A stretch of DNA of 27,447 nt, taken from the NCBI GenBank assembly GCA_947460085.1, contig CANHGA010000003.1, forward strand, positions 1-27,447, in the 5' to 3' direction. The translations under genes and the position numbers were made by a program. Below, piece after piece: positions 1 to 7,135 of this stretch. This DNA is from Synechococcaceae cyanobacterium (lineage in GTDB: Bacteria; Cyanobacteriota; Cyanobacteriia; PCC-6307; Cyanobiaceae). The notes under the pieces were generated by a model. The model saw only the letters and a program-made list of their open reading frames with translations. It did not search any database and was not told the origin of the DNA. Position 1 is the first letter of the stretch, and each line of letters begins with the position of its first letter.

Positions 1-2
1 AT

Positions 3-158
3 TGGTTTGTGGTGATTCCCTGGACCAGCGTCCGCATGGCCCTGTTGCCGAAGCGGCTGGTGTGGGCCAAAACCTTGCATCTGGGGGAAGAAAGCGCTGA
101 TGGCGAGCTCACCATCCACGACGATCTCTCGGGCCACGACGATCCGGCCACGGCCTAG
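3..158 (+). CDS. C-terminal end of an unrecognised protein (partial)
   Basis: Only the last 51 codons are in the window, reading in the frame that begins at base 3 and ending with TAG at 156-158. The visible part begins WFVVIPWTSVRMALLPKR and ends in an acidic, His/Asp-rich tail (…HDDLSGHDDPATA). The first half is hydrophobic and basic, as in a membrane-proximal or beta-rich segment. I do not recognise the family. The codon use fits the surrounding high-GC genes. It is convergent with dnaX, whose stop lies 47 bases away, and its stop codon falls inside the first unit of a 20-bp tandem repeat. The reading frame is open to the window edge, so the true start lies upstream. Confidence 0.55.
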   Translation, partial: WFVVIPWTSVRMALLPKRLVWAKTLHLGEESADGELTIHDDLSGHDDPATA

Positions 159-193
159 GCCACGGCCAACTGGCCTAGGCCACGGCCACCTGG
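154..193. repeat. two 20-bp tandem repeats at the end of the partial gene
   Basis: Bases 154-173 and 174-193 are copies of a 20-bp unit (cctaggccacggccaactgg and the same with cacctgg at the end) differing at one position. A degenerate third start (cttagg) follows at 194-199. The repeat covers the stop codon of the upstream partial gene and fills most of the gap before the dnaX stop. Confidence 0.9.
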
Positions 194-205
194 CTTAGGA
201 CCCGG

Positions 206-2074
206 TCAAGCAGCGTCGAGGTCGGCCGGATTGGCAGGCCCATCAAACTGGCCATCCAGGGAGCCATCCATCTCAATCACCTCGCCATTGAAAAAATCGG
301 CCAGGCGCTTGGCCTTTTCATCGAGGGGGGCGGCCATCGGTGGAGGGCCCCCATCTCTGGGTGCCGCTTTCACCTGGGGGACTACCTCCCGTTGGGGGGG
401 CGTACTGGCAGGCCCCCGGGTGGCGATCGGTGTCGGTGCAGGGGGTTGAGTTGGAGCTGGAACCGGGGTTGAAGATGATGGGGCTGGGAGTGGGGCAGCA
501 GCCGTTTGGGCCGGGCTGGCTGGAGCTGGCACCGGTGCCTTGGGCGGCTGGGCCGGCATCTCGCCGCCACCTTCAAGCACCAGCTGGCGGGGACTACCAA
601 GGGCCGAGGCCATCGCCTTTTCAAGCAGGGGTAGCCGGCTTTGCACCATGGCCATCCAGTTGCCCGCCACGGTGACCACCGCCCGCCGCTCATCGAGCCG
701 CACCAGTTGGGCCTGTTGGGAGAGCAGCATGCGGGTGGAGGGCAGTTCCAGGCCCGCCAGGATTTGTTGCCACAATTCACCCAGGTTGGTTTCGCCCCTG
801 GCGTCTGGGCTGGTTTTGAGCGGGGCTTCGGGGCTGGTTTCGGCGGTTGCTTCAGCTCTGGTTTGAACGGCAGGCGCAGGCGCCGAGGCTGCGCTCTGCC
901 CGGCTTGGGCGACGACGGCCCGCGCAACGACGGGCTGAGTCACGACGGGCTGGGCAGGGGCAGCAGCGGGGGCGGCCTGGAGTTGGGTTTCTGCCAGGAG
1001 GCCCAGCAGCAAGACCTCGAGCCAAAGCCGGGGATTGACGCTGTGGCGCAGTTGCTGCTCACTGCCCTTGAGCTGGGCTTGCCAGTGCAGCAACTTCGCT
1101 TTGCCGATGCTGCGGGCCAGCTCTGGTAGTTGGGGCCGGAATTGGGGGGAGAAGCCTGTGAGCTCGAGGCGATCGGGGGCGGTGCCAGCCAGCACCAGAT
1201 CCCGCAACAGACTGGCCAGACCCTGGAGCACGGCGGTGGGCTCCCGGCCCCGCTCCAGCAGGCTGCGGCAGGCCTCGAGCAGGGCCAGGGGTTCGCTGGT
1301 GGCCAGGGCAGCCGCCAACTCCAGCAACTCCTGTTCCGGTACGGCGCCGAGCAGCTCCCATACCGCCGAGGCTTCGATGGGGGCTGGCAGCAGGCTGAGT
1401 TGGTCGAGCAGGCTTTCGGCGTCCCGCAGGCCGCCTTGGGCCCGCTGGGCCACCACGTGCAGGGCTTCTGGGGTGATGCCGATCTGCTCCTGGTCGGCGA
1501 TCCAAACCAGGTGCTGCTCGAGGGCTTGCAGGGGGATGCGCCGGAAGTCGAAGCGCTGGCAGCGACTCAAGATGGTGGGCAGAACCCGCTGGGGATCGGT
1601 GGTGGCCAGCACAAACACCACCCGCGGCGGCGGCTCTTCCAGGGTTTTGAGCAGGGCGTTGAACGCAGCGGTCGAGAGCATGTGGCACTCGTCAACCACA
1701 TAAACCTTCCAGCGGGCCTGGACTGGCGCAAACCGGGAGCGCTCGATCAGTTCGCGGATGTTGTCGACGCCCGTGTTGGAGGCGGCGTCGATTTCGATCA
1801 CATCAAGGGCATTGCCGGCCGCAATCGACGTGCAGAGTTCACAGCTGCCGCAGGGCTCAGGGGTGGGTCCCTCCGATCCAATGCAGTTGAGCGAGCGGGC
1901 CAGGATCCTGGCGCTCGAGGTTTTGCCGGTGCCGCGCGGGCCACTGAAGAGATAGGCCGGCGCAATTCGGTTTTGCAGCAGGGCATTGCCCAGGGTGGCG
2001 GCAATCGCCTCCTGACCCACCAGCTGGTTGAACCGCTGGGGCCGGTATTTGTGGTGGAGGGGTTGGTACGCCGT
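206..2074 (-). CDS. dnaX: DNA polymerase III clamp loader subunit tau/gamma (DnaX)
   Basis: DnaX is the ATPase of the clamp loader that places the beta sliding clamp on primed DNA. Counting from the first canonical start, a GTG at 2018-2020 (604 residues), the sequence shows Walker A GPRGTGKT (27-34), four zinc-module cysteines (46, 57, 60, 63), a DECH Walker B (110-113) and an SRC sensor/arginine-finger box (152-154). A Pro/Ala-rich linker and a C-terminal region follow. Conserved DnaX N-terminal residues (AYQPLHHKYRPQRFNQL) are encoded in frame upstream of that GTG. There is no ATG, GTG or TTG between it and the in-frame TAA at 2102-2104. I have therefore placed the start at the ACG at 2072-2074 (622 residues), just before the conserved Ala-Tyr-Gln. 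This start is inferred. The gene follows clpX by 36 bases in the same reading frame and is probably co-transcribed with it. No A-rich frameshift site and no intein is visible. Confidence 0.93.
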   Translation of the reverse strand, partial: TAYQPLHHKYRPQRFNQLVGQEAIAATLGNALLQNRIAPAYLFSGPRGTGKTSSARILARSLNCIGSEGPTPEPCGSCELCTSIAAGNALDVIEIDAASNTGVDNIRELIERSRFAPVQARWKVYVVDECHMLSTAAFNALLKTLEEPPPRVVFVLATTDPQRVLPTILSRCQRFDFRRIPLQALEQHLVWIADQEQIGITPEALHVVAQRAQGGLRDAESLLDQLSLLPAPIEASAVWELLGAVPEQELLELAAALATSEPLALLEACRSLLERGREPTAVLQGLASLLRDLVLAGTAPDRLELTGFSPQFRPQLPELARSIGKAKLLHWQAQLKGSEQQLRHSVNPRLWLEVLLLGLLAETQLQAAPAAAPAQPVVTQPVVARAVVAQAGQSAASAPAPAVQTRAEATAETSPEAPLKTSPDARGETNLGELWQQILAGLELPSTRMLLSQQAQLVRLDERRAVVTVAGNWMAMVQSRLPLLEKAMASALGSPRQLVLEGGGEMPAQPPKAPVPAPASPAQTAAAPLPAPSSSTPVPAPTQPPAPTPIATRGPASTPPQREVVPQVKAAPRDGGPPPMAAPLDEKAKRLADFFNGEVIEMDGSLDGQFDGPANPADLDAA

Positions 2075-2110
2075 AGGGGGCCGTGGGGCGGAAGCTTGAG
2101 GTTACGGCGG

Positions 2111-3475
2111 CTAGGCCGATTCCTGCTGTTCCCGCTCCAGGACGCTGGGATGGGCCAGCACCTGGGCTTTGCTGCGCTGTTCCACCAGCTCGCGGGTGAT
2201 GGTGAAGGCCTTCACGTCACTGCGGGACGGCAGGTCGTACATCAAATCGAGCATCAGCTCTTCGACAATGCCGCGCAGGGCCCGGGCGCCGGTTTTGCGC
2301 CGGTAGGCCTCGATCGCGATCGCTTCGACGGCCCCGGGTTCGAAGTCCAGGCGCACGTTGTCCATGCTGAGCAGGGTTTGGAACTGCTTCACCAGGGCGT
2401 CGCGGGGCTCGGTGAGGATGGCTTCGAGGGCTTGGGTATCGAGGGGCTCGAGCACGGCGCTGACGGGCAGACGGCCAATGAATTCGGGAATCAGGCCGTA
2501 GCGCACCAGGTCTTCGGGCTGCATGTGCCGCAGCACCTCAGCCGCATGGCGATCTTTGCCGCTGCGCGGGCGGCTGGAGCCATCGGCGCTGATGAAGCCA
2601 ATGGCATTGCGGCCCATCCGCTTTTGCACCACATCTTCCAGGCCCACAAAGGCGCCACCACAGATGAACAGGATCTGGCTGGTGTCGATTTGGATGCAGT
2701 CCTGATAAGGGTGCTTGCGACCGCCCTGGGGGGGCACGTTGGCGACGGTGCCCTCCAGCATCTTCAGCAGGGCCTGCTGCACCCCTTCACCGGAGACATC
2801 CCGGGTGATCGACGGGTTTTCGCTCTTGCGGGCGATTTTGTCGATTTCGTCGATGTAGATGATGCCGCGCTGGGCCTGGTCCACATCCATATCGGCCTTT
2901 TGAAGCAGCCGCAACAGGATGTTTTCCACGTCTTCGCCCACGTAGCCCGCCTCGGTGAGGCTGGTGGCATCGGCGACGGCGAAGGGCACATCGAGCATTT
3001 CGGCCAGGGTCTGGGCCAGCAGGGTTTTGCCGCAGCCGGTGGGGCCGATGAGCAGGATGTTCGACTTGTGCAGCCGCGTGGCTGTTTGGTCGGTTTCACC
3101 CTTGCCATCGCCCTGCCAGGCCAGCCGTTTGTAGTGGTTGTAGACCGCGACTGCCAGGTTCTTTTTGGCATCGTCTTGACCCACCACCTGGCGATCGAGG
3201 AAGGCCTTGATGGTGTGGGGCTTGGGCACCTCGGCCAGGGTGGGCGCTGGCTTGGAAACTTTTTTGCTTGGGGCCTTGCTGCGGCTGTTCTCGGCGCCAC
3301 TGCGGCCAGGGGCTGGGCTGGATTGGCCGTCGACCAGTTCCTCATCCAGGATCTCGTTGCAGAGATCAATGCACTCATCGCAGATGTAGACCCCTGGCCC
3401 GGCAATTAACTTGCGCACCTGTTCCTGCGACTTGCCGCAGAACGAGCACTTCAGGTGGGCATCGAATTTGGCCAT
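2111..3475 (-). CDS. clpX: ATP-dependent Clp protease ATP-binding subunit ClpX
   Basis: ClpX is a hexameric AAA+ unfoldase that feeds tagged proteins into ClpP. The 454-residue protein has the N-terminal zinc-binding domain (Cys10, Cys13, Cys32, Cys35), Walker A GPTGCGKT (144-151), the GYVG pore loop (177-180), Walker B IIYIDEID (205-212), the RKH loop (253-255), the IGF loop that docks onto ClpP (292-294), and a sensor-2 GARALRG (about 396-402). A Ser/Pro/Lys-rich linker joins the zinc domain to the AAA+ core. Length and motifs are normal, and it begins with ATG. It follows clpP by 91 bases, matching the known cyanobacterial clpP2-clpX operon, and precedes dnaX. Confidence 0.98.
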   Translation of the reverse strand: MAKFDAHLKCSFCGKSQEQVRKLIAGPGVYICDECIDLCNEILDEELVDGQSSPAPGRSGAENSRSKAPSKKVSKPAPTLAEVPKPHTIKAFLDRQVVGQDDAKKNLAVAVYNHYKRLAWQGDGKGETDQTATRLHKSNILLIGPTGCGKTLLAQTLAEMLDVPFAVADATSLTEAGYVGEDVENILLRLLQKADMDVDQAQRGIIYIDEIDKIARKSENPSITRDVSGEGVQQALLKMLEGTVANVPPQGGRKHPYQDCIQIDTSQILFICGGAFVGLEDVVQKRMGRNAIGFISADGSSRPRSGKDRHAAEVLRHMQPEDLVRYGLIPEFIGRLPVSAVLEPLDTQALEAILTEPRDALVKQFQTLLSMDNVRLDFEPGAVEAIAIEAYRRKTGARALRGIVEELMLDLMYDLPSRSDVKAFTITRELVEQRSKAQVLAHPSVLEREQQESA

Positions 3476-3566
3476 CGGCTAGACGGTTTGGCGGCTGATT
3501 GGGCAGGGGTGATCCCATGGGTTCAGGATCGACCCAACCCGAAGGTTCGTCAGCCGTCCTTAAGGG

Positions 3567-4229
3567 TCAAATCGGAACGGTGTCAGTCACCACCCGATCG
3601 ATCAAGCCGTATTCAACCGCTTCTGCTGGGGAAAGGAAGTAGTCGCGATCGGTGTCTTCGGCAATTTTCTCCAGGGGTTGGCCCGTGTGCTCGGCCATCA
3701 GCCCGTTGAGGGTGTCCTTGAGGAAGAGGATTTCCTTGGCCTGGATTTCAATGTCAACGGCCTGGCCCTGGGCCCCGCCAAGGGGCTGGTGGATCATGAT
3801 CCGGGCGTTGGGCAGGGCAAGCCGCTTGCCCTTGGTGCCCCCAGACAGTAGGAAGGCCCCCATGCTGGCGGCCAGGCCATAGCAAATGGTCACCACATCT
3901 GGCGCTACCTGCTGCATCGTGTCGTAGATGGCCAGGCCAGCGGTCACCGAGCCACCGGGAGAGTTGACGTAGATCTGAATGTCCTTTTCGGGGTCTTCGG
4001 CTTCGAGAAACAGCAGCTGGGCGACCAGGGAATCGGCCACGCTGTCATCGATTCCGGTGCCCAAAAAGATGATCCGTTCGCGCAGCAGGCGGGAATAGAT
4101 ATCAAAGGCCCGATCCCCTTTGCCGGATTGCTCCACCACGGTGGGGAGCACCCCAGGGCTGTTCATCGGCCCCCAGCTGTTGTGGACAGGGTGGAAGCGC
4201 AGGGCGTTGGGCTGGGAAGCGTTGATCAC
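3567..4229 (-). CDS. clpP: ATP-dependent Clp protease proteolytic subunit (ClpP2 type)
   Basis: This is the serine peptidase of the Clp complex, which forms a double heptameric ring. The catalytic triad is visible with spacing matching E. coli ClpP: Ser122 in GLAASMGAF, His147 in MIHQPLGG and Asp196 in DTDRDYF. The protein is 220 residues from the first ATG. A second ATG at 4164-4166 (Met22, MNSPGVLPTVV) would give 199 residues and is also plausible, since the family's conserved core starts just after it. Its position directly upstream of clpX identifies it by context as clpP2, the paralogue paired with clpX in cyanobacteria, rather than the clpR-clpP3 pair. That paralogue assignment is inferred from gene order. 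Confidence 0.96.
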   Translation of the reverse strand: MINASQPNALRFHPVHNSWGPMNSPGVLPTVVEQSGKGDRAFDIYSRLLRERIIFLGTGIDDSVADSLVAQLLFLEAEDPEKDIQIYVNSPGGSVTAGLAIYDTMQQVAPDVVTICYGLAASMGAFLLSGGTKGKRLALPNARIMIHQPLGGAQGQAVDIEIQAKEILFLKDTLNGLMAEHTGQPLEKIAEDTDRDYFLSPAEAVEYGLIDRVVTDTVPI

Positions 4230-4270
4230 GCGCTGGCAAAGGGGGGTCTTGGGGTCAATCTATGGGCATT

Positions 4271-4302
4271 GATCCAGGGCCGCGCAGGCCAGCCCTGGGA
4301 TC
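4271..4302 (-). other. hairpin between tig and clpP
   Basis: GATCCAGGGC (4271-4280) pairs with GCCCTGGGATC (4292-4302) around an 11-base loop, with one bulged G. On the minus strand it lies 18 bases past the tig stop. No T-run follows, so it does not look like a complete intrinsic terminator. It could be an attenuator, an RNA-processing site or a 3' stabiliser between tig and clpP. Confidence 0.5.
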
Positions 4303-4320
4303 GAGGTGGCCGGCGCCGAT

Positions 4321-5781
4321 TTAGGCGTCAGCTTTTTTGGCCTTGGCCTTGGGCTTTGCCTTGGTTTCACCCTTTGTTTCTGACTTGGTCTCGCTGGCGT
4401 CGCCATCGGCGGGGGCGGGAGCCTTCTCGGTGATGGTGCTGTTCGATTCGAGCCAGGTCAGCAGTTTTTCCTGCAGCAGATCGTCGGCAACGGCCAGGCG
4501 CAGGCGCTCAGGATCGATGTTGCCCTCCTGGCTGAGGCCGCGGCCGATCTCTTTGAGCTTGGCCTCGAGCTCGCCGGCCTCCAGCTCAATCTTTTCGGCT
4601 TCAGCGAGGGCCTTGAGGGCCAGGCTGCGCTTGAGGCGGGTTTCGGCTTCGGGCCTGGAGGTGTCCATCAGGCTGCGCACCAGTTCGGGCGTGAACAGCT
4701 TTTTCACATCCATGCCCTGTTGGGCAATTTGACCGGCGGTCTGTTCGATCAGGTTGCGGATTTCTTGCTGCACCATCGTTTCGGGCAGCTCCACTTCGAG
4801 TTCCTCGACCAGGGCTGTGAGCAGGGCGTCGTGGCGGTTGGCCTTGCCCCGCCGCGCGCTGTCGTCCTGGAGACGGGTTTCCAGATCCGCCCGCAGCTCA
4901 GCGAGGGTTTGCTTGTCGCTGGCCTGCTGGGCGAAGGCGTCGTCGAGGGCAGGCAGTTCGCGGGTTTTGAGGTCTTTGAGGCTGATCTCAAAACGGGCTT
5001 TGCGGCCGGCGGCGTCCTCCTGGGGGTAGCTCTCGGGGAATTGGCAATCGATGGTTTTGCTCTCACCCACGGCCATACCAATCACCCCTTCCACAAAGCC
5101 GGGGATCATCCGGCCCTCCTCCAGCTCCACGTCCATGGCGTCGCTGCTGCCACCGGTGATGGGCTCTTCGGTATCGGCAAAGATTCCGCTGAAGCTGAGC
5201 ACGGCCACATCGGCGGCCTGGGCGGCCCGGCCTTCCACGGGCACCAAGGTGGCCAGTTGCTTGCGGGATTGCTCGATCAGTTCATCGACCCGGGCGGGGT
5301 CATAGCTGACGCTTTCGGCTTCGGCCTTGAGTCCTTTGGTGGCCTTGAGTTTGGGGGTGGGCTCGACATCGAGCTCGAGGGTGATCGTGAGGTCGCTGCC
5401 GGGATCAAAACGCTCCAGCACCACCTCGAAGCCTTCGCTCAACTCGGGGCGGCTAATGGCGGCCACCTTCTCCACTTCGATGGCATCCCGGAAGGCCGCA
5501 TCCACGAGGTCTTCCAGGGCGGTGGCGCGGATCCGCAGGGGCCCGATCTGCTGGAGCAGCACTGGCCGGGGAACCTTGCCCTTGCGGAAACCGGGCAATT
5601 TGATGCTGCGGCTCAGCTTCTCAACGGCGGCCTCGTAGCTGGCCTGGCTGCGCGCGCCTGGGATGGCGACCTCCAGGGCAACACGGCTGCCGGGGCGGGC
5701 GCTGGCGGTCACCTTGAGCGGTGAGGGGCCCTGGGGGGAGCCAGCAGATTTGGAGGAGGCTTTCGCGGCAGCAGGGCTCAT
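4321..5781 (-). CDS. tig: trigger factor
   Basis: Trigger factor is a ribosome-associated chaperone and peptidyl-prolyl isomerase that meets nascent chains at the exit tunnel. The 486-residue protein has the ribosome-binding signature GFRKGK (64-69) in its N-terminal domain, a central FKBP-type isomerase domain (about 190-275) and a helical C-terminal chaperone domain. It ends in a Lys/Ala-rich tail. I start it at the ATG at 5779-5781 (MSPAAAKAS). The frame stays open to 5952, but that extension only translates the 18-bp repeats and non-conserved sequence. A Ser/Pro/Lys-rich stretch of about 20 residues precedes the conserved core. It heads the minus-strand run tig > clpP > clpX > dnaX, a chaperone-protease arrangement common in bacteria. 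Confidence 0.96.
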   Translation of the reverse strand: MSPAAAKASSKSAGSPQGPSPLKVTASARPGSRVALEVAIPGARSQASYEAAVEKLSRSIKLPGFRKGKVPRPVLLQQIGPLRIRATALEDLVDAAFRDAIEVEKVAAISRPELSEGFEVVLERFDPGSDLTITLELDVEPTPKLKATKGLKAEAESVSYDPARVDELIEQSRKQLATLVPVEGRAAQAADVAVLSFSGIFADTEEPITGGSSDAMDVELEEGRMIPGFVEGVIGMAVGESKTIDCQFPESYPQEDAAGRKARFEISLKDLKTRELPALDDAFAQQASDKQTLAELRADLETRLQDDSARRGKANRHDALLTALVEELEVELPETMVQQEIRNLIEQTAGQIAQQGMDVKKLFTPELVRSLMDTSRPEAETRLKRSLALKALAEAEKIELEAGELEAKLKEIGRGLSQEGNIDPERLRLAVADDLLQEKLLTWLESNSTITEKAPAPADGDASETKSETKGETKAKPKAKAKKADA

Positions 5782-5786
5782 GGGCA

Positions 5787-5800
5787 GGGCTAGGTAGCCC
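5787..5800 (-). promoter_or_regulatory. inverted repeat just upstream of the tig start
   Basis: GGGCTA-GG-TAGCCC is a perfect 14-bp inverted repeat ending 5 bases before the tig ATG. In the tig mRNA it could fold as a 5-bp GC-rich stem with an ACCU loop exactly where a ribosome must bind. It is followed by a second small palindrome, AGGATCCT (5801-5808). Either a translational control hairpin or an operator is possible; neither is shown. Confidence 0.4.
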
Positions 5801-5892
5801 AGGATCCTAGAAAGTGGCCCGGCCCCACCCCCAGCCACGTATTGTTGGGGAGGCGCACGACGAAGGCGATAGCTCCTAATTTGATGGTCACG

Positions 5893-5964
5893 GCTTCCTG
5901 AACCATTCGGACTTCCTGAACTATCGGGACTTCCTGAACCATCCGGACTCAATGATCCATCTGG
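5893..5964. repeat. four 18-bp tandem repeats in the tig/asd divergent region
   Basis: Units lie at 5893-5910, 5911-5928, 5929-5946 and 5947-5964. The first three are close copies of acttcctgaaccatccgg; the fourth is degenerate. The core CTGAACC recurs at 6021-6027, with an inverted GGTTCAG at 6003-6009. The array sits about 110 bases upstream of tig and 97 bases upstream of asd. Confidence 0.93.
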
Positions 5965-6002
5965 CCTGAGCGAGACAACCCCAGGCCTTTCGCTTCAGCT
6001 TC

Positions 6003-6027
6003 GGTTCAGAGCACGTTCCCCTGAACC
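6003..6027. promoter_or_regulatory. inverted repeat GGTTCAG-N11-CTGAACC upstream of asd
   Basis: Seven bases (6003-6009) are exactly complementary to 6021-6027 around an 11-base gap. The arms match the core of the 18-bp tandem repeats 40 to 110 bases upstream. It lies 34 bases before the asd start, in the expected promoter or leader position. It could be an operator or a leader hairpin. Confidence 0.45.
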
Positions 6028-6061
6028 CAGCGCCCCAAGTTTCGATTCCATTCACCAACCC

Positions 6062-7135
6062 TTGACCGCCGCCCAGACCGCCCCAGCTCCCTCCCCCGTA
6101 ACCCTGCCCAACCGGCCTTTGCGGGTGGCGATTCTCGGCGTCACCGGTGCGGTGGGCCAGGAGTTGCTGGCCTTGCTTGAGGAACGCCAATTCCCCGTGG
6201 CTGAGTTGATTCCCTTGGCTTCGCCCCGGTCGGCTGGCCAGGGCCTGCGCTGGCAAGGCCAGGAGCTCACGATTCAGGGCGTTAGCGAGGCGGCCTTTGA
6301 AGGAGTGGATGTGGTGCTCGCTTCCGCTGGCGGCTCCGCGTCGAAGCAATGGGCCCCGATCGCTGCCAAGGCGGGTGCCGTGGTGATCGACAACTCCAGT
6401 GCCTTTCGGCTCGATCCCACGGTGCCCTTGGTGGTGCCGGAAGTGAATCCCGAAGCAGCCTTTGACCACAACGGCATCATTGCCAACCCCAACTGCACCA
6501 CGATCCTGCTCACCCTGGCCTTGGCGCCCTTGGCCGCCAAGCGGGCGATCAAGCGGGTGGTGGTGAGCACCTATCAATCGGCCAGTGGTGCCGGCGCCCG
6601 GGCCATGGAGGAACTGCGCACCCTCAGCCGCACGGTTTTGGAGGGCGGAGAACCGGTGAGCGAGGTGTTGCCCCATTCCCTGGCCTTCAACCTCTTTTTG
6701 CACAACTCGCCCCTGCAGCCCAATGGCTACTGCGAAGAGGAGCTCAAGATGCTCAACGAAACCCGCAAGATCATGGGATTGCCCGATCTGCGCCTCTCGG
6801 CCACCTGCGTGCGGGTGCCGGTGCTGCGGGCCCACTCGGAAGCGGTGAATATTGAATTTGCGGAGCCCTTCCCCGTGGCAGAGGCCCGCGCCTTGCTCGC
6901 CCAGGCTGCGGGGGTGGAGCTGCTCGAAGACTTCGAGGCCAACCGCTTCCCCATGCCCACCGATGTGACGGGCCGGGACCCGGTGGCCATTGGGCGGATC
7001 CGCCAGGACCTCAGCGATCCCCATGCCCTGGAGCTCTGGCTCTGTGGCGACCAGATCCGCAAGGGTGCGGCCCTCAATGCGGTGCAAATCGCTGAATTGT
7101 TGATCCAGGGCCCAGGGGCCGGGGTGGTCTCTTGA
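6062..7135 (+). CDS. asd: aspartate-semialdehyde dehydrogenase
   Basis: Asd reduces aspartyl-4-phosphate to aspartate semialdehyde with NADPH, the branch point to lysine/diaminopimelate and to threonine/methionine. The 357-residue protein has the nucleotide-binding loop GVTGAVG (26-32), the catalytic cysteine Cys145 in NPNCTT, YQSASGAG (171-178), and Arg256/His258 in LRAHSEAVN. The start is a TTG at 6062-6064. No in-frame ATG or GTG lies close upstream, and the next internal starts would cut into the nucleotide-binding fold. A Pro/Ala-rich lead of about 17 residues precedes the conserved core. Its stop overlaps the dapA start by 4 bases (TTGA), so the two are translationally coupled. Confidence 0.96.
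   Translation: MTAAQTAPAPSPVTLPNRPLRVAILGVTGAVGQELLALLEERQFPVAELIPLASPRSAGQGLRWQGQELTIQGVSEAAFEGVDVVLASAGGSASKQWAPIAAKAGAVVIDNSSAFRLDPTVPLVVPEVNPEAAFDHNGIIANPNCTTILLTLALAPLAAKRAIKRVVVSTYQSASGAGARAMEELRTLSRTVLEGGEPVSEVLPHSLAFNLFLHNSPLQPNGYCEEELKMLNETRKIMGLPDLRLSATCVRVPVLRAHSEAVNIEFAEPFPVAEARALLAQAAGVELLEDFEANRFPMPTDVTGRDPVAIGRIRQDLSDPHALELWLCGDQIRKGAALNAVQIAELLIQGPGAGVVS

Noticed and set aside
206..2020. Programmed frameshift or intein in dnaX
   Set aside because: No A-rich slippery run or following hairpin is evident, and the ATPase domain is continuous without an inserted intein domain.
1130..3409. Open frame of 759 codons on the plus strand across dnaX and clpX
   Set aside because: It lies antisense to two unmistakable genes and reads through their junction. 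The composition is a Gly/Gln/His-rich shadow of high-GC coding sequence, with no family resemblance.
5782..5952. 57-codon N-terminal extension of trigger factor
   Set aside because: It is a translation of the 18-bp tandem repeats and leader (Ser/Gly/Pro repeats) and is unrelated to the family N-terminus.
5893..5964. Possible CRISPR array
   Set aside because: The units are adjacent with no spacers, only 18 bp long and imperfect; no cas genes are present.
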